Counted from the first letter of the stretch, positions 37,309-46,438 are shown. The stretch is 64,000 nucleotides of DNA from Flavobacteriaceae bacterium MAR_2010_72 (GCA_003550275.1 QXCW01000002.1:2492001-2556000), one strand, 5' to 3'. Notes: generated by a model not told the origin, from the sequence alone. Translations and numbers: made by a program.

Positions 37309-37796
37309 CTATTTTATGTCGTAAATAGAGTTTAGTTCTTGTATTTGTTCAGGACGACCTAGCACTATAATTTTAGAATTCGGGACTAGTTTTACCCCTG
37401 CCTCTGGGTTAACAACAAAGTCTCCGTGACCATCCTTAAACCCAATTACGGTGCAGCCTGCTTTTCGTCGTAGATCTAAATCTTTGATGGTTTTAACTTC
37501 AGAGGTATTGTATAGTTGCTCAATTTAAACTCCGTTATAATTGAAATGGCGTAACCCAAAATGATAACGTTCGTTAATATTAAAAATATAGTAAATATCT
37601 TGGCGTTATCATCCAGTGGCTTAACTTCACCAAACCCCACTGTGGTGATGGTTATCACGGTCATGTAAATAGAATCGATCCATGAATACTCCGAAATGAT
37701 TTTCTAACCAACTACACCAATTACCAAAAGCACAATAAGTAAAAAAAACGCTGTGTAAATTCTTGTTCTAAATAATCTTAAAATCGGGTTGATCAT
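37309..37796 (-). pseudogene. Decayed potassium channel with RCK C-terminal domain
   Basis: Remnant of a two-helix K+ channel fused to regulatory domains. From the ATG at 37796 the frame reads MINPILRLFRTRIYTAFF and a first helix ending GVVG, then an in-frame TAG, where relatives have a Tyr codon. It resumes KIISEYSWIDSIYMTVITITTVGFGEVKP, where TTVGFGE is the selectivity filter, and a second helix. After SIITEF the reading frame changes and the sequence jumps to the end of a TrkA-C domain (RRKAGCTVIGFKDGHGDFVV to ELNSIYDIK). Roughly 200 residues, including the NAD-binding RCK-N domain, are missing. Each piece is recognisable but no functional product is possible. Confidence 0.87.
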
Positions 37797-37798
37797 AG

Positions 37799-38026
37799 TT
37801 ACAAATCAAATACGGAGGAACGTTTGGTATAGACAAGATCTTTTATTCGCATCCAAAAGGCTATAAATAAGTAGAGTGCAAAACCAAAGCCTAATGTAAC
37901 AAAGGTTAGGTACATAAATGAAGTGCGTACTACCTTTGCTCTAATCCCCAAACGATCAGCAATACGCTGACACACATGAAAGCCATGTTTCTGAAAGTAG
38001 AGTAAGGTTTTATAAAAAATATTCAT
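37799..38026 (-). CDS. PspC domain-containing protein
   Basis: A 75-residue membrane protein (from the ATG at 38026) of the PspC family. It has the cytoplasmic segment FHVCQRIADRLGIRAKVVRT typical of PspC and one transmembrane helix (FMYLTFVTLGFGFALYLFIAFW). A GTG start at 38068 is possible in frame, but lies inside the terminator of the upstream gene. PspC in enterobacteria senses envelope stress; in Bacteroidota these short versions have no known partner. Its stop is two bases from the ATG of the dead channel gene, so the two were once co-expressed. Confidence 0.82.
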   Translation of the reverse strand: MNIFYKTLLYFQKHGFHVCQRIADRLGIRAKVVRTSFMYLTFVTLGFGFALYLFIAFWMRIKDLVYTKRSSVFDL

Positions 38027-38056
38027 ACCAAACAAAGTTGATGAAAATTTTGTAAC

Positions 38057-38086
38057 AAAAAAAGCCACTTAAAAAATAAGTGGCTT
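38057..38086 (-). terminator. Intrinsic terminator of the subtilase gene
   Basis: Arms 38062-38071 and 38077-38086 form a 10-bp hairpin with an A5 loop, and on the minus strand seven T run from the stem end. Lies 19 bases past the subtilase stop. Confidence 0.82.
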
Positions 38087-38104
38087 CTGTTTATGAAAAT
38101 TATT

Positions 38105-39325
38105 TTAATTGTGAATGATTGGGTCAGGGTTGCCATCAGGGTCATTATTTACAAAACCATCTGTTGTTGGATTCCCAAGCAAAAAGACTCCTGCGGCGTG
38201 TGGTGTAGCCATTGAAGTACCACTTATACTGTTATAACCTCCATCTTTCCAAGTTGAATACACACCAACTCCAGGAGCACAATAATCAACATGGGAACCA
38301 TAATTTGAAAACGAAGCCCAATTGTCGCTACTGTTCATAGCAGAGATGGTATAAATGTTAGCCCCTTCTGCTCTTGCAGGAGAATGGTTATCGGCATCAT
38401 CAGACTCATTTCCAGCAGCTAAAGCAAAGATCACCCCTGTAGAAGCGGCATCAATTACAGCCTGATCCAAAGTCGTGGAAACACCTCCACCTAAACTCAT
38501 ATTGGCCACATCACCGTTACTACCGTTTGCAGCAACGTAATCAATACCGGCAATAACACCAGAAATTGAACCACTGCCTCTACGATCTAAAACCCTAACA
38601 GCAACAACCAATGTTCCAGGAGCAACACCTAAAGAACCTATACCGTTATCTAAAGCTCCTATTGTTCCAGCTACGTGGGTTCCGTGACCATTTTGGTCAT
38701 CCGGGCTTGTAGCTCCACCTCCACCAGTTAGAAACGAAACACTTCTAGATACATCAACATTCAGATCAGGGTGATCCAAGTCAATACCAGAATCAATCAC
38801 CCAAGCCGTATGTGCAGAAGCTGTTGTTCCACCACCTACTCGTGTAGTTCCATATGGAATAGATTGAGCTGGAGGCGTTCCCCCGCCACCGCCTGGTTTG
38901 CCTTTGTAAGGAGCAATACTTATGGTCATATCTGGTTCAACACGTTTGACTCTCGGATCCTTTTTAAGCGCACTAACTTGTTCTTCGGTTAAACTTGCAG
39001 TAAACCCTTTTAAAGCATGACCAAAGGTTTGCGTGATGTTGTCTTCTTTTAAATTTACAGATTTAAATTCTTTTACAAGACTTGATCTTAAGTCGCTCAT
39101 TTGTTTTTGATACTGGGCAGCCGACTTAACCTTCTCTAATGGAGCATAACGCCCTGTTGAATTATTATAGACAATAATATAACTGCCTTGAATAACTTTC
39201 GAATCTTGAAACACGACGTTTTCAGCATCCAACGTTGTTTCTGAAATTGATTCATTTGAACAATGAAATAAGGTCATTGAAATTGCTCCAATTAAGGAAT
39301 ACTTTAAAACTGATTTAACTTTCAT
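38105..39325 (-). CDS. S8 family subtilisin-like serine protease, predicted lipoprotein
   Basis: A 406-residue secreted protease. The signal peptide ends in a lipobox-like LFHC with Cys22, so the protein is probably lipid-anchored. Residues about 45-135 are an inhibitor I9 propeptide (GSYIIVYNN and VKRVEPDMTI). The catalytic triad is Asp178 (WVIDSGID), His214 (NGHGTHVAGT) and Ser371 (SGTSMATPH), with oxyanion Asn306 (AAGNES). This is the proteinase K-like group. A Gly-rich linker (KPGGGGGTPP) joins propeptide to enzyme. The last 25 residues (TTDGFVNNDPDGNPDPIIHN) are Asp/Asn-rich and may bind calcium. No T9SS domain is present. Once matured, the enzyme would be cut free of the lipid anchor. 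Confidence 0.93.
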   Translation of the reverse strand: MKVKSVLKYSLIGAISMTLFHCSNESISETTLDAENVVFQDSKVIQGSYIIVYNNSTGRYAPLEKVKSAAQYQKQMSDLRSSLVKEFKSVNLKEDNITQTFGHALKGFTASLTEEQVSALKKDPRVKRVEPDMTISIAPYKGKPGGGGGTPPAQSIPYGTTRVGGGTTASAHTAWVIDSGIDLDHPDLNVDVSRSVSFLTGGGGATSPDDQNGHGTHVAGTIGALDNGIGSLGVAPGTLVVAVRVLDRRGSGSISGVIAGIDYVAANGSNGDVANMSLGGGVSTTLDQAVIDAASTGVIFALAAGNESDDADNHSPARAEGANIYTISAMNSSDNWASFSNYGSHVDYCAPGVGVYSTWKDGGYNSISGTSMATPHAAGVFLLGNPTTDGFVNNDPDGNPDPIIHN

Positions 39326-39486
39326 TTGAGTTGTTTAAAATGGTTAATATTTTGTTAATGTTTCCGAATATAGAAATATTATTAAAACTAAAATGTGATA
39401 TTCTCAATTATTCGATGAAAATTGATTGAAATTTTAAAAATTATGGAATTACCGCAACTATAATAATGAAAAATCTCACAAACTTA

Positions 39487-40758
39487 CTATTGTCCAATAA
39501 GTGAGTTACCAATAGCACATTGTAGACATTTATTCTTGTCACAATATTCGCTTTTTAATTGCAGTAATGCTTGTGATTCTAGTGCTGATTTAGAAATGGG
39601 TTTAAGGCTATCAAATTTTTCTACAATACTATTTTTCTCTGAAGACAAACCTTGAACTAGATTCACAATGACTTCATCAATGTCCTTTCCTAAAGATTTA
39701 GCATAGCTAAATTTTATTGGAATTATAGTATTGATGAGTAATAAGTCAATAAATGGTTTTGTCAAGATTTTCTTCGAAGTCTTGGAGGCGCTGTTAAACG
39801 AATAATGCGACTCCCAAAATTTGGTTGTCGAAACTTTAAATAGGCTGTAATACTCGTCTAAAGTTTCAATTTCAATAAGTTTTGAGAATAAATTCTGATT
39901 ATTACAGTAAAGCATTGCTAATTGAGACAACCTAACGGTTGGAAAATTGGGTGGTCTTAACCTAAAAAATTTTACAGGTACAACATGACTATTATCTAGC
40001 TGAAATTTTTGTTTTAAAAATTGAAATTCTTTAGTCAATTTTAAAAAATAGGAATCTTGTATTTCATTATCTAACAACCCCGCTTGACCAAAAAAAAGAG
40101 CTTCTAATTGATCGATATTTGATTGTATTTTTCGAACAATCGAAAAAGGAAATGATTGTGCCAAACTAAAAAATGCGTCACCATTAACCTTTAATCCAAA
40201 ATTTTTGGCCAATAACTGAAACAGCACTAATTCCCAATCATTATTAGAAGCCTTGAGTAACTTCAAGATCGTTTCAGATTTTCGCTCAAGACGTTCAAAA
40301 TATAATCGTTCTAACCAATGGTCTATCACAAAACTATCCACTTGCGGAAAATCATTTTCACAATTGATCCATTTATTGCTTTCTCTGAACAGTTTTTGAT
40401 AATTGCTTAAAACAGATTTATGAACTAAAGATTGCAATTCTAGAGTTGGTACTACTGTATTATCCTTTCTAAATATTTCCGTATCATGTTCCCAAACCAC
40501 ATGAAGAATCACATTATCGTAGGCCTTATCCTGTTCATGATTGTGTACAAACCAATCGGATGATTTAACATGAATTTCCACATTTCCAGCCCAAAGCTGT
40601 TCTCCAATTTTAATCTGCGCATTAAAAAAATCAGGACCCGAATTGGTATTGTGCTGCCCAACCGAAACAACATCCAATGCATCATGCTGAACTGTAGTTG
40701 CTCGCAACACATCAAATTTTAGATACTTCCAAACGTAGTGTAGAAAATCTTCTTGCAT
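39487..40758 (-). CDS. DUF2851 family protein
   Basis: A 423-residue cytoplasmic protein of unknown function, widespread in Bacteroidota. The family start MQEDFLHYVWKYLKFD and the motif NSGPDFFNAQIKIGEQLWAGN, with VEIHVKSSDW after it, are clear; the latter resembles a nuclease-type active-site strand (E-x-K) and is followed by DNVILHVVWEHD. The last 20 residues hold three cysteines (CDKNKCLQC), a possible metal site. A role in nucleic-acid metabolism is speculation. It stands alone between intergenic spaces of 161 and 113 bases. Confidence 0.9.
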   Translation of the reverse strand: MQEDFLHYVWKYLKFDVLRATTVQHDALDVVSVGQHNTNSGPDFFNAQIKIGEQLWAGNVEIHVKSSDWFVHNHEQDKAYDNVILHVVWEHDTEIFRKDNTVVPTLELQSLVHKSVLSNYQKLFRESNKWINCENDFPQVDSFVIDHWLERLYFERLERKSETILKLLKASNNDWELVLFQLLAKNFGLKVNGDAFFSLAQSFPFSIVRKIQSNIDQLEALFFGQAGLLDNEIQDSYFLKLTKEFQFLKQKFQLDNSHVVPVKFFRLRPPNFPTVRLSQLAMLYCNNQNLFSKLIEIETLDEYYSLFKVSTTKFWESHYSFNSASKTSKKILTKPFIDLLLINTIIPIKFSYAKSLGKDIDEVIVNLVQGLSSEKNSIVEKFDSLKPISKSALESQALLQLKSEYCDKNKCLQCAIGNSLIGQ

Positions 40759-40871
40759 ATAACTAAAGGTAAATATTTTCGGAATTCAAAATTCAAATAC
40801 TTTTATAATGCGCATAAAAATGTTAAATTTAATAGCACCAAAGCCAAGGCCTACTTTTTAATTAAGTAGTT

Positions 40872-41417
40872 ATGTCGTTAGAAACACTTTTAAATCAAGT
40901 TGAAATTGGACGCACCCAATATTTAAAAGAATGCGAAGGATTAAGTAGCCCACAAAGTCAATTCAAACCATCTCCTGACGTTTGGTCCATCACTGACAAT
41001 ACCGAACATTTATATTGGGCTGAATTTGGAGGTATTAATGGTATGTGGAAAGCCATAGAAGGTAAAAAGACTGACCATCCGGTATGGACTAAAGCAGCCA
41101 CCCATGAAGGTTTAAGTATTGAAGAAATTGTAGAGTTAACCTGGAAACCAAAAGAAGATGTGCCTTTAGGGGCTGAACCCCGTATTGGTGGTACATTGGA
41201 GTTTTGGACGTCCTCACTTAAAAGTTGTTCGGTGTTGTTAAATGATTTATACAACGAACTCAAAACCCATGACCATTTAGAAAAGATTATTTACCCTCAT
41301 CCCATATCTGGCCCCTTGAATGTCATCCAGCGTTTTGAATTTTTACGGTTTCATATGGAACGGCATACCGAGCAGATTAAAAATCTAAAAGTACATTCAG
41401 ATTTTCCTAAAGGATAG
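40872..41417 (+). CDS. DinB family protein
   Basis: A 181-residue four-helix-bundle protein of the DinB/YfiT superfamily, whose members use a three-His metal site and often act as thiol transferases. Candidate ligands are His45 (NTEHLYWAE) and His157/His161 (FHMERHTEQIKNL). The N-terminal helix LEIGRTQYLKECEGLS with FKPSPDVWSITDN fits the family pattern. Substrate unknown. The gene converges with the cysteine synthase-like gene with only 9 bases between their stops. Confidence 0.85.
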   Translation: MSLETLLNQVEIGRTQYLKECEGLSSPQSQFKPSPDVWSITDNTEHLYWAEFGGINGMWKAIEGKKTDHPVWTKAATHEGLSIEEIVELTWKPKEDVPLGAEPRIGGTLEFWTSSLKSCSVLLNDLYNELKTHDHLEKIIYPHPISGPLNVIQRFEFLRFHMERHTEQIKNLKVHSDFPKG

Positions 41418-41426
41418 TTTAGATAA

Positions 41427-42407
41427 CTATTCCAAATACCCCATTTTCTTCATCCAGTCATTATTGAACATTTTACCAACATAACGACTGCCATGATCAT
41501 GAAATAATACTACCACAACATCATCTTTTGTAAAATGGTCTTTCAATTGAAGTAGGCCTTTTACAGCAGCACCAGCAGAATTTCCTAAAAACATGCCTTC
41601 TTCTTTTGCTAAACGTTGGGTATAGACCGCAGCATCTTTATCGGTAACTTTGGTAAAGCCATCTATAATACTAAAGTCAACATTCTCTGGCAGAATATCT
41701 TCTCCAATACCTTCAGTAACATAAGGATAAATTTCATTCTCATCAAAAATACCCGTTTCATGGTATTTTTTAAACACACTGCCATAGGTATCAATCCCCC
41801 AAACTTTAATATTTGGGTTTTGTTCCTTTAAATATTTACCAACACCAGAAACAGTACCGCCTGTACCAACACCAACCACAAAATGGGTGACTTTTCCATC
41901 TGTTTGTTTCCAGATTTCAGGCCCTGTACTTTCATAATGTGCTTTGGTATTACTGGGGTTATCATATTGATTTACATACCATGAATTTGGAATTTCGGTT
42001 GCCAATCGTTTAGACACCGAATAATAACTTCGCGGATCATCTGGAGCGACATTGGTTGGACAAACAACAACTTCAGCCCCTACAGCACGAAGCACATCCA
42101 TTTTCTCTTTAGATTGCTTGTCGCTAATCACAAAAATACATTTATAGCCCTTCACAATGGCCACAAGTGCCAATCCCATTCCTGTATTACCAGAAGTGCC
42201 TTCAATGATTGTTCCTCCTGGTTTTAACCTACCATCGGCTTCGGCATCTTCAATCATTTTTAAGGCCATGCGGTCTTTAACCGAATTCCCTGGATTAAAG
42301 GTTTCATATTTAGCCAAGACCAAACAGGGTAACTCTTTAGTTAAGGTATTAAGTTTTACCAGTGGCGTATTTCCAATAGTTTCGAGTATATTTTTAGCGT
42401 ATTGCAT
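41427..42407 (-). CDS. PLP-dependent cysteine synthase family protein
   Basis: Fold type II PLP enzyme (326 residues) making cysteine from O-acetylserine and sulfide, or the related beta-replacement reaction of cystathionine beta-synthase. PLP lysine is in NPGNSVKDRMA (K44), the substrate loop is EGTSGNTGMGLA, and the phosphate-binding loop is GVGTGGTVSGVGKYL. The region EGIGEDILPENVDFSIID resembles CBS more than CysK, but the C-terminal CBS pair is absent, so assignment as CysK, CysM or CBS-like is open. No sulfur-metabolism genes are adjacent. Confidence 0.9.
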   Translation of the reverse strand: MQYAKNILETIGNTPLVKLNTLTKELPCLVLAKYETFNPGNSVKDRMALKMIEDAEADGRLKPGGTIIEGTSGNTGMGLALVAIVKGYKCIFVISDKQSKEKMDVLRAVGAEVVVCPTNVAPDDPRSYYSVSKRLATEIPNSWYVNQYDNPSNTKAHYESTGPEIWKQTDGKVTHFVVGVGTGGTVSGVGKYLKEQNPNIKVWGIDTYGSVFKKYHETGIFDENEIYPYVTEGIGEDILPENVDFSIIDGFTKVTDKDAAVYTQRLAKEEGMFLGNSAGAAVKGLLQLKDHFTKDDVVVVLFHDHGSRYVGKMFNNDWMKKMGYLE

Positions 42408-42514
42408 GTATAGTATTTAATCCTGCAAAGGTAATTTTTTACCTCAAATACACGACTGTTTTTATAAAGGAAAAGGGAAATTAACTGCCAATTGTAAACG
42501 TAAACTGCTTACTG

Positions 42515-43756
42515 CTAATCAAATCGTATTGCTTTTACGGGCGAAATTCGGGTAATAATGACTGAAGGAATCAAGAGCATCAGCAAGCAAGCCAAAAACG
42601 TACCAATGTTTAACATAACAATATAATCCAACCCAATATGTACCGGAATGGTAGAAACATAGTATTGTTCTGGATCGGGAAACTTTAAAAATCCAAACTG
42701 TTGCTGTGCAAACAGCAATCCCAAGCCAATGAGATTACCCCAAATCAACCCAAGGCCTATAAGATAGGTTGCATTGTATAAAAACACCTTCCTAATGCTC
42801 CAATTAGAGCTACCCATTGCCTTTAAAATACCAATCATCTGGGTGCGCTCTAATATCAACACCAGTAGTGCTGTAATCATGTTAATCCCGGCAACAATAA
42901 TCATGATACCAATGATTCCATAAGTGTTATTGTCAAAAATTTTAATCCATTCGAAGGTTGAAATGTATTTTTGTTCAACCGTTTCGGCATTGAGGTCACT
43001 AGGTGTCGCTTTATAAATCTCAAGGCCCTTTTCTTGAATTTTGGTGAAATCGTCAATAAATATTTCAAAGCTACCCACTTGATTCGTTTTCCATTTATTA
43101 AGGCGTTGCACATGTCGGATATCTCCAATCATAAAAGTCTTATCCAATTCTTGAAAACCTGAATCAAAAATGCCTACAATTTTAAATTGTCTAATGTTTG
43201 GGATTTGGTCAATATCTTCTTTACCAAACACCACTTGAAAACTGTCTCCTAGTTTGAATTGTAGTCGGTCTGCTATGTATTTTGAAATCAAAACATCATT
43301 GCTTGTTTCATCGCTAGTGTAGTTTGGTTGTTGTCCTTCAATTAAAAATTCTTGAACGTATGACCAATCATAGTCCTTCCCAACACCTTTTAGAACAATC
43401 CCTTCAAAGTCTGAAGTCGTCCTAATAACCCCAAATTTGGTAGCTACAGCCTGAACATGTTTTATACCTTCAACGGATTTAAATTCTGGATAAAAATCCT
43501 GTTCAATAGCTATTGGAACAACGGTTTCATTTGATACATTACTATCATAATTACTAATAGTCACATGGCCATTAAAAGCCACTACTTTATCCCGCACTTT
43601 TTGTTGCAAGCCTAAACCTGTGGCAATCGCGATAAGCATTACAATAATTCCAATAGCAATAGCGGCAATACCAATTTTTATAATTGGTGCCGAAACACTA
43701 CTTTTATACACTTTGCTACCAATTATGCGTTTAGCAATAAAAAACTCGTAATTCAA
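42515..43756 (-). CDS. LolC/LolE-type ABC transporter permease
   Basis: A 413-residue inner-membrane permease of the FtsX/LolCE family that extracts lipoproteins for transport to the outer membrane. It has one N-terminal helix (residues 25-50), a large periplasmic MacB-PCD-like domain (51-270) and three C-terminal helices with the conserved LKAMGSSNWSIRKVFLYNA coupling segment. The gene starts with TTG at 43756, since a stop codon lies two codons upstream and the protein already begins with the family's MNYEFFIAKR. The ATPase partner is not in the window; FtsE-like 56172-56855 is a different subgroup. It diverges from the NamZ gene with 9 bases between starts. Confidence 0.9.
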   Translation of the reverse strand: MNYEFFIAKRIIGSKVYKSSVSAPIIKIGIAAIAIGIIVMLIAIATGLGLQQKVRDKVVAFNGHVTISNYDSNVSNETVVPIAIEQDFYPEFKSVEGIKHVQAVATKFGVIRTTSDFEGIVLKGVGKDYDWSYVQEFLIEGQQPNYTSDETSNDVLISKYIADRLQFKLGDSFQVVFGKEDIDQIPNIRQFKIVGIFDSGFQELDKTFMIGDIRHVQRLNKWKTNQVGSFEIFIDDFTKIQEKGLEIYKATPSDLNAETVEQKYISTFEWIKIFDNNTYGIIGIMIIVAGINMITALLVLILERTQMIGILKAMGSSNWSIRKVFLYNATYLIGLGLIWGNLIGLGLLFAQQQFGFLKFPDPEQYYVSTIPVHIGLDYIVMLNIGTFLACLLMLLIPSVIITRISPVKAIRFD

Positions 43757-43765
43757 AATTTAGAT

Positions 43766-44992
43766 ATGCGTTTAACCGTTTTCAAAAATACAGTTTTATT
43801 ATTTGTTTTAATAGCAATTTGATGTGGTTCTAAATCTAAAACCAATGAAACGGAAAATGGTAAAATTCTAAATCAGATTACTGAAGATGTTTCATTAGAA
43901 GTCGGAGCTAACAGAACCCAACTTTATCTCCCATTATTAAAAGGAAAACGCATTGGCATTGTGGCTAATCAAACGAGTGTGATCTTTAACACCAAAGGTA
44001 ATACGCATTTGGTAGATTCACTTTTGAGTTTAAAGATGAATGTGATTAAAGTATTCGCTCCAGAACACGGTTTTAGAGGTACTGCCGATGCCGGTGAAAT
44101 TATAAAAGACGGCGTAGACACCAAAACAGGCTTGCCCATTATTTCATTATATGGCGACAACAAAAAACCGAGCTCAACCCAATTGGCTAATATTGACCTT
44201 ATGATTTTTGATATTCAAGATGTGGGTGCTAGGTTCTATACCTATATTTCAACCTTACATTATATCATGGAAGCGTGTGCAGAAGCTAAAATTCCACTAT
44301 TGATATTTGATCGGCCAAATCCAAATGGGCACTATATTGACGGTCCCATTTTGGAAAAAGAACATAAAAGTTTTGTGGGAATGCATCCAATTCCTGTGGT
44401 TCACGGTATGACCATTGCAGAATATGCACAATTGATCAATGGAGAACAATGGTTAGCTAATGGCATTCAGTGCGATCTCAAGATTATTCCCATTGAAGGT
44501 TACTCACACCAAACCAAATACAGCTTACCTATAAAACCTTCACCAAATTTACCTAATGACAAGGCTATAAACCTTTACCCAAGTTTATGTTTTTTCGAAG
44601 GGACTAACGTGAGTGTTGGACGTGGGACAGAAAAACAATTTCAAGTTTTTGGCTCACCATTTATGGCTAATAAGGACACAAGTTACTGCTTTACGCCACA
44701 ACCCAATGAAGGCGCAAAACATCCACCTCATCAAGGTGTAAAATGCTGTGGTTTTGATCTTTCAGATGAAGAAAATCTTAATCAAATTCATCTAGACTAT
44801 TTAATTAACGCCTATGCTTCCACCTCAAATAAAAAAGATTTCTTTAATTCTTTTTTTACCAAATTAGCTGGCACAAAAAGCTTACAGCAACAAATTGAAT
44901 CTGGCATGACATCACAACAAATCAAGGCTACATGGCAAAATGGTTTGAATCAGTTTAAGTTAATGCAAAAACAATACCTCATCTACGAATAG
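43766..44992 (+). pseudogene. DUF1343 (NamZ-like) exo-N-acetylmuramidase, lipoprotein signal broken by TGA
   Basis: From the ATG at 43766 the frame reads MRLTVFKNTVLLFVLIAI, then TGA (43820-43822), then CGSKSKT and continues without interruption for about 390 codons. The natural reading is a lipoprotein signal with Cys20 directly after the stop, where relatives have Ser or Ala (TCA or GCA type codon). The domain is intact: KGKRIGIVANQTSV, EHGFRGTADAGE, DVGARFYTYISTLHYIMEA, FDRPNPN and EGTNVSVGRGTE, as in NamZ, which removes N-acetylmuramic acid from peptidoglycan chain ends. Only a GTG at 43961, inside the domain, can restart translation. Either a recent nonsense mutation, a sequencing error, or loss of export. 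Confidence 0.83.
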
Positions 44993-44993
44993 C

Positions 44994-45398
44994 TTATTTT
45001 TCTTCGTTTTTTAGAGCGACTATCTTTGTTTCGGCCTGTAATAATTCGGTGTGATCCTTTAAGACCTTCACAACAAATACAATTTTCAATGGTGACAAGG
45101 ACACCACAAATACATGTTTTCCTTTGGAAAGGTTTGCTAGCGGAACTTTATGATAATACGAACCTGCATACGTATCTATTTCACGCTTGTATTCACGATT
45201 TATAGAGTAGACATAGTGGATTTTTTTATCACTTTTTAATATCAACGTATCTTTTGTAGCGTTGAGTTCGTGAATTAAATCATGAGCCCTGACATTATAA
45301 TTTTTTTCAAGTGAAGCATATGCATCCTGTGCATTCAGTTTTTTTTGAAATGTAAGGCCCACAATGGACGCCATAACTAGTCGACGATATTTTCCCAT
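44994..45398 (-). CDS. Small exported protein of unknown function
   Basis: A 134-residue protein that I do not recognise. The first 23 residues (basic MGKYRRLVMASIVGLTF, ending KKLNAQ) look like a weak signal peptide with cleavage before DAYASLEKN. The remainder is basic and beta-rich: DTLILKSDKKIHYVYSINREYK, then LSKGKHVFVVSLSPLKIVFVVKVLKD, which might be a small beta domain. No cysteine. It stops one base from the NamZ stop on the other strand. A large hairpin lies just upstream of its start codon (45407-45445). Confidence 0.6.
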   Translation of the reverse strand: MGKYRRLVMASIVGLTFQKKLNAQDAYASLEKNYNVRAHDLIHELNATKDTLILKSDKKIHYVYSINREYKREIDTYAGSYYHKVPLANLSKGKHVFVVSLSPLKIVFVVKVLKDHTELLQAETKIVALKNEEK

Positions 45399-45406
45399 AT
45401 ATATAA

Positions 45407-45445
45407 AATGCTATTAGTTCCAACTCTTGTTGAAATAATAGCATT
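45407..45445. promoter_or_regulatory. Long inverted repeat just upstream of the start of the exported protein gene
   Basis: AATGCTATTA (45407-45416) and TAATAGCATT (45436-45445) pair perfectly, and TTCCAAC (45418-45424) pairs inside with GTTGAAA (45429-45435), with one bulge and one G-U pair possible in the minus-strand RNA. The 17-bp hairpin ends 9 bases before the ATG at 45398. Without a T-run it is not a normal terminator; it may control translation start or be an operator. Confidence 0.5.
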
Positions 45446-45565
45446 AGTAAGTCCCTCGGGATAAATCTATGTAGATTAGATCGCTAAAAGCTAAAAAAGT
45501 CTACGAACGGTAAAAATATCGGTAGAATGTACTTTTTTTTGTGATAAACGGTCATTAATTGCAAT

Positions 45566-46438
45566 TTATCTTACGTTAATTGTATTGAGAACGATGTCTG
45601 GATAGTCTGAAATAATTCCGTCTACACCATAGGAGATCATCAATTCTATATCAGATTCTTTATTTATAGTCCACGGAATAACTTTAAAACCTTTGGCTTG
45701 TAATTCTTTTACCGTTTTTGCATCCAATAATTTAAAATACGGACTTATAATCTCTGGACTATAGCTCAAACTTTTCATTTTATCAGCTATCTTCTCAAAC
45801 TCATCTACTAATAATGCCGTTTGAATTTCTGGAAATTTCTGCTTGACATTCTCTAAAGCTCTGACATCAAATGATTGCAAGGTTGTTCTATCCGTTATTC
45901 CTTTAGAAGTTACCACTTCTAAAACGAGATCTACAAATGTTCCAACTTTTGGTGTATAAATGGTGTCCCATTCAGATAGACTTTTTATTTCAATATTATA
46001 TAGAATCGAGCCTTTTGACTCTTTTTCTGCCATAGTAATTACCTCATCCAGCAATGGTTTATGAACCTTTAATTTTTGCTGCTTGGGGAATCTCAAATGT
46101 GGTTTTGAGCCACAATCAAATTGCATAATACTATCATAAGTCATTTGGTACAGATTAAAGGACATTTCCTTCTTCATAGAAATTGAATCTCCAGAAGGGT
46201 CTAGAGCTATTTCGTGGTTCATGAATGGGTCATGCGACAACACCACTTTATGATCTTTGGAAATCACAACATCCATTTCTAAAGTGTGTACACCAGCATC
46301 AAGGGCATTTTTAAAGCCAATAATAGAATTTTCTGGGAAGAGACCTCTAAAGCCTCTATGGCCTTGAACATCAATCTGAGGATTGGAATTACAATTGGTT
46401 AGCACCATAAAACTTAATAAATAGAGAACATGTTTCAT
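45566..46438 (-). CDS. Glycerophosphodiester phosphodiesterase, predicted lipoprotein
   Basis: GDPD-family TIM barrel (290 residues) that splits glycerophosphodiesters into an alcohol and glycerol-3-phosphate. The signal ends VLTNC, putting Cys16 as the lipidation site. Catalytic residues are His27-Arg28 (QGHRG), Glu36-Asn37 (PENS), Glu54 and Asp56 (LEMDV) and His69 (LSHDP), and the late motif IPWTINKESD is present. A short insertion (SGDSISMKKEMSFNLYQMTY) is typical of the group. Its ATG abuts the sterol desaturase stop with no gap, so the two are coupled; together they suggest lipid turnover at the envelope. Confidence 0.91.
   Translation of the reverse strand: MKHVLYLLSFMVLTNCNSNPQIDVQGHRGFRGLFPENSIIGFKNALDAGVHTLEMDVVISKDHKVVLSHDPFMNHEIALDPSGDSISMKKEMSFNLYQMTYDSIMQFDCGSKPHLRFPKQQKLKVHKPLLDEVITMAEKESKGSILYNIEIKSLSEWDTIYTPKVGTFVDLVLEVVTSKGITDRTTLQSFDVRALENVKQKFPEIQTALLVDEFEKIADKMKSLSYSPEIISPYFKLLDAKTVKELQAKGFKVIPWTINKESDIELMISYGVDGIISDYPDIVLNTINVR

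Noticed and set aside
37476-37664. The 62-residue frame as a short functional K+ channel
   Set aside because: It begins within the pore helix at an internal Met, lacks the first membrane helix and ends after a frame change into an RCK remnant.
38027-38068. GTG start at 38068 for the PspC gene
   Set aside because: The added residues lie in the terminator of the subtilase gene and do not fit the family.
43961-44992. GTG at 43961 as the true start of the NamZ-like gene
   Set aside because: It lies inside the conserved domain, and the sequence upstream still encodes the domain start and a lipoprotein signal.
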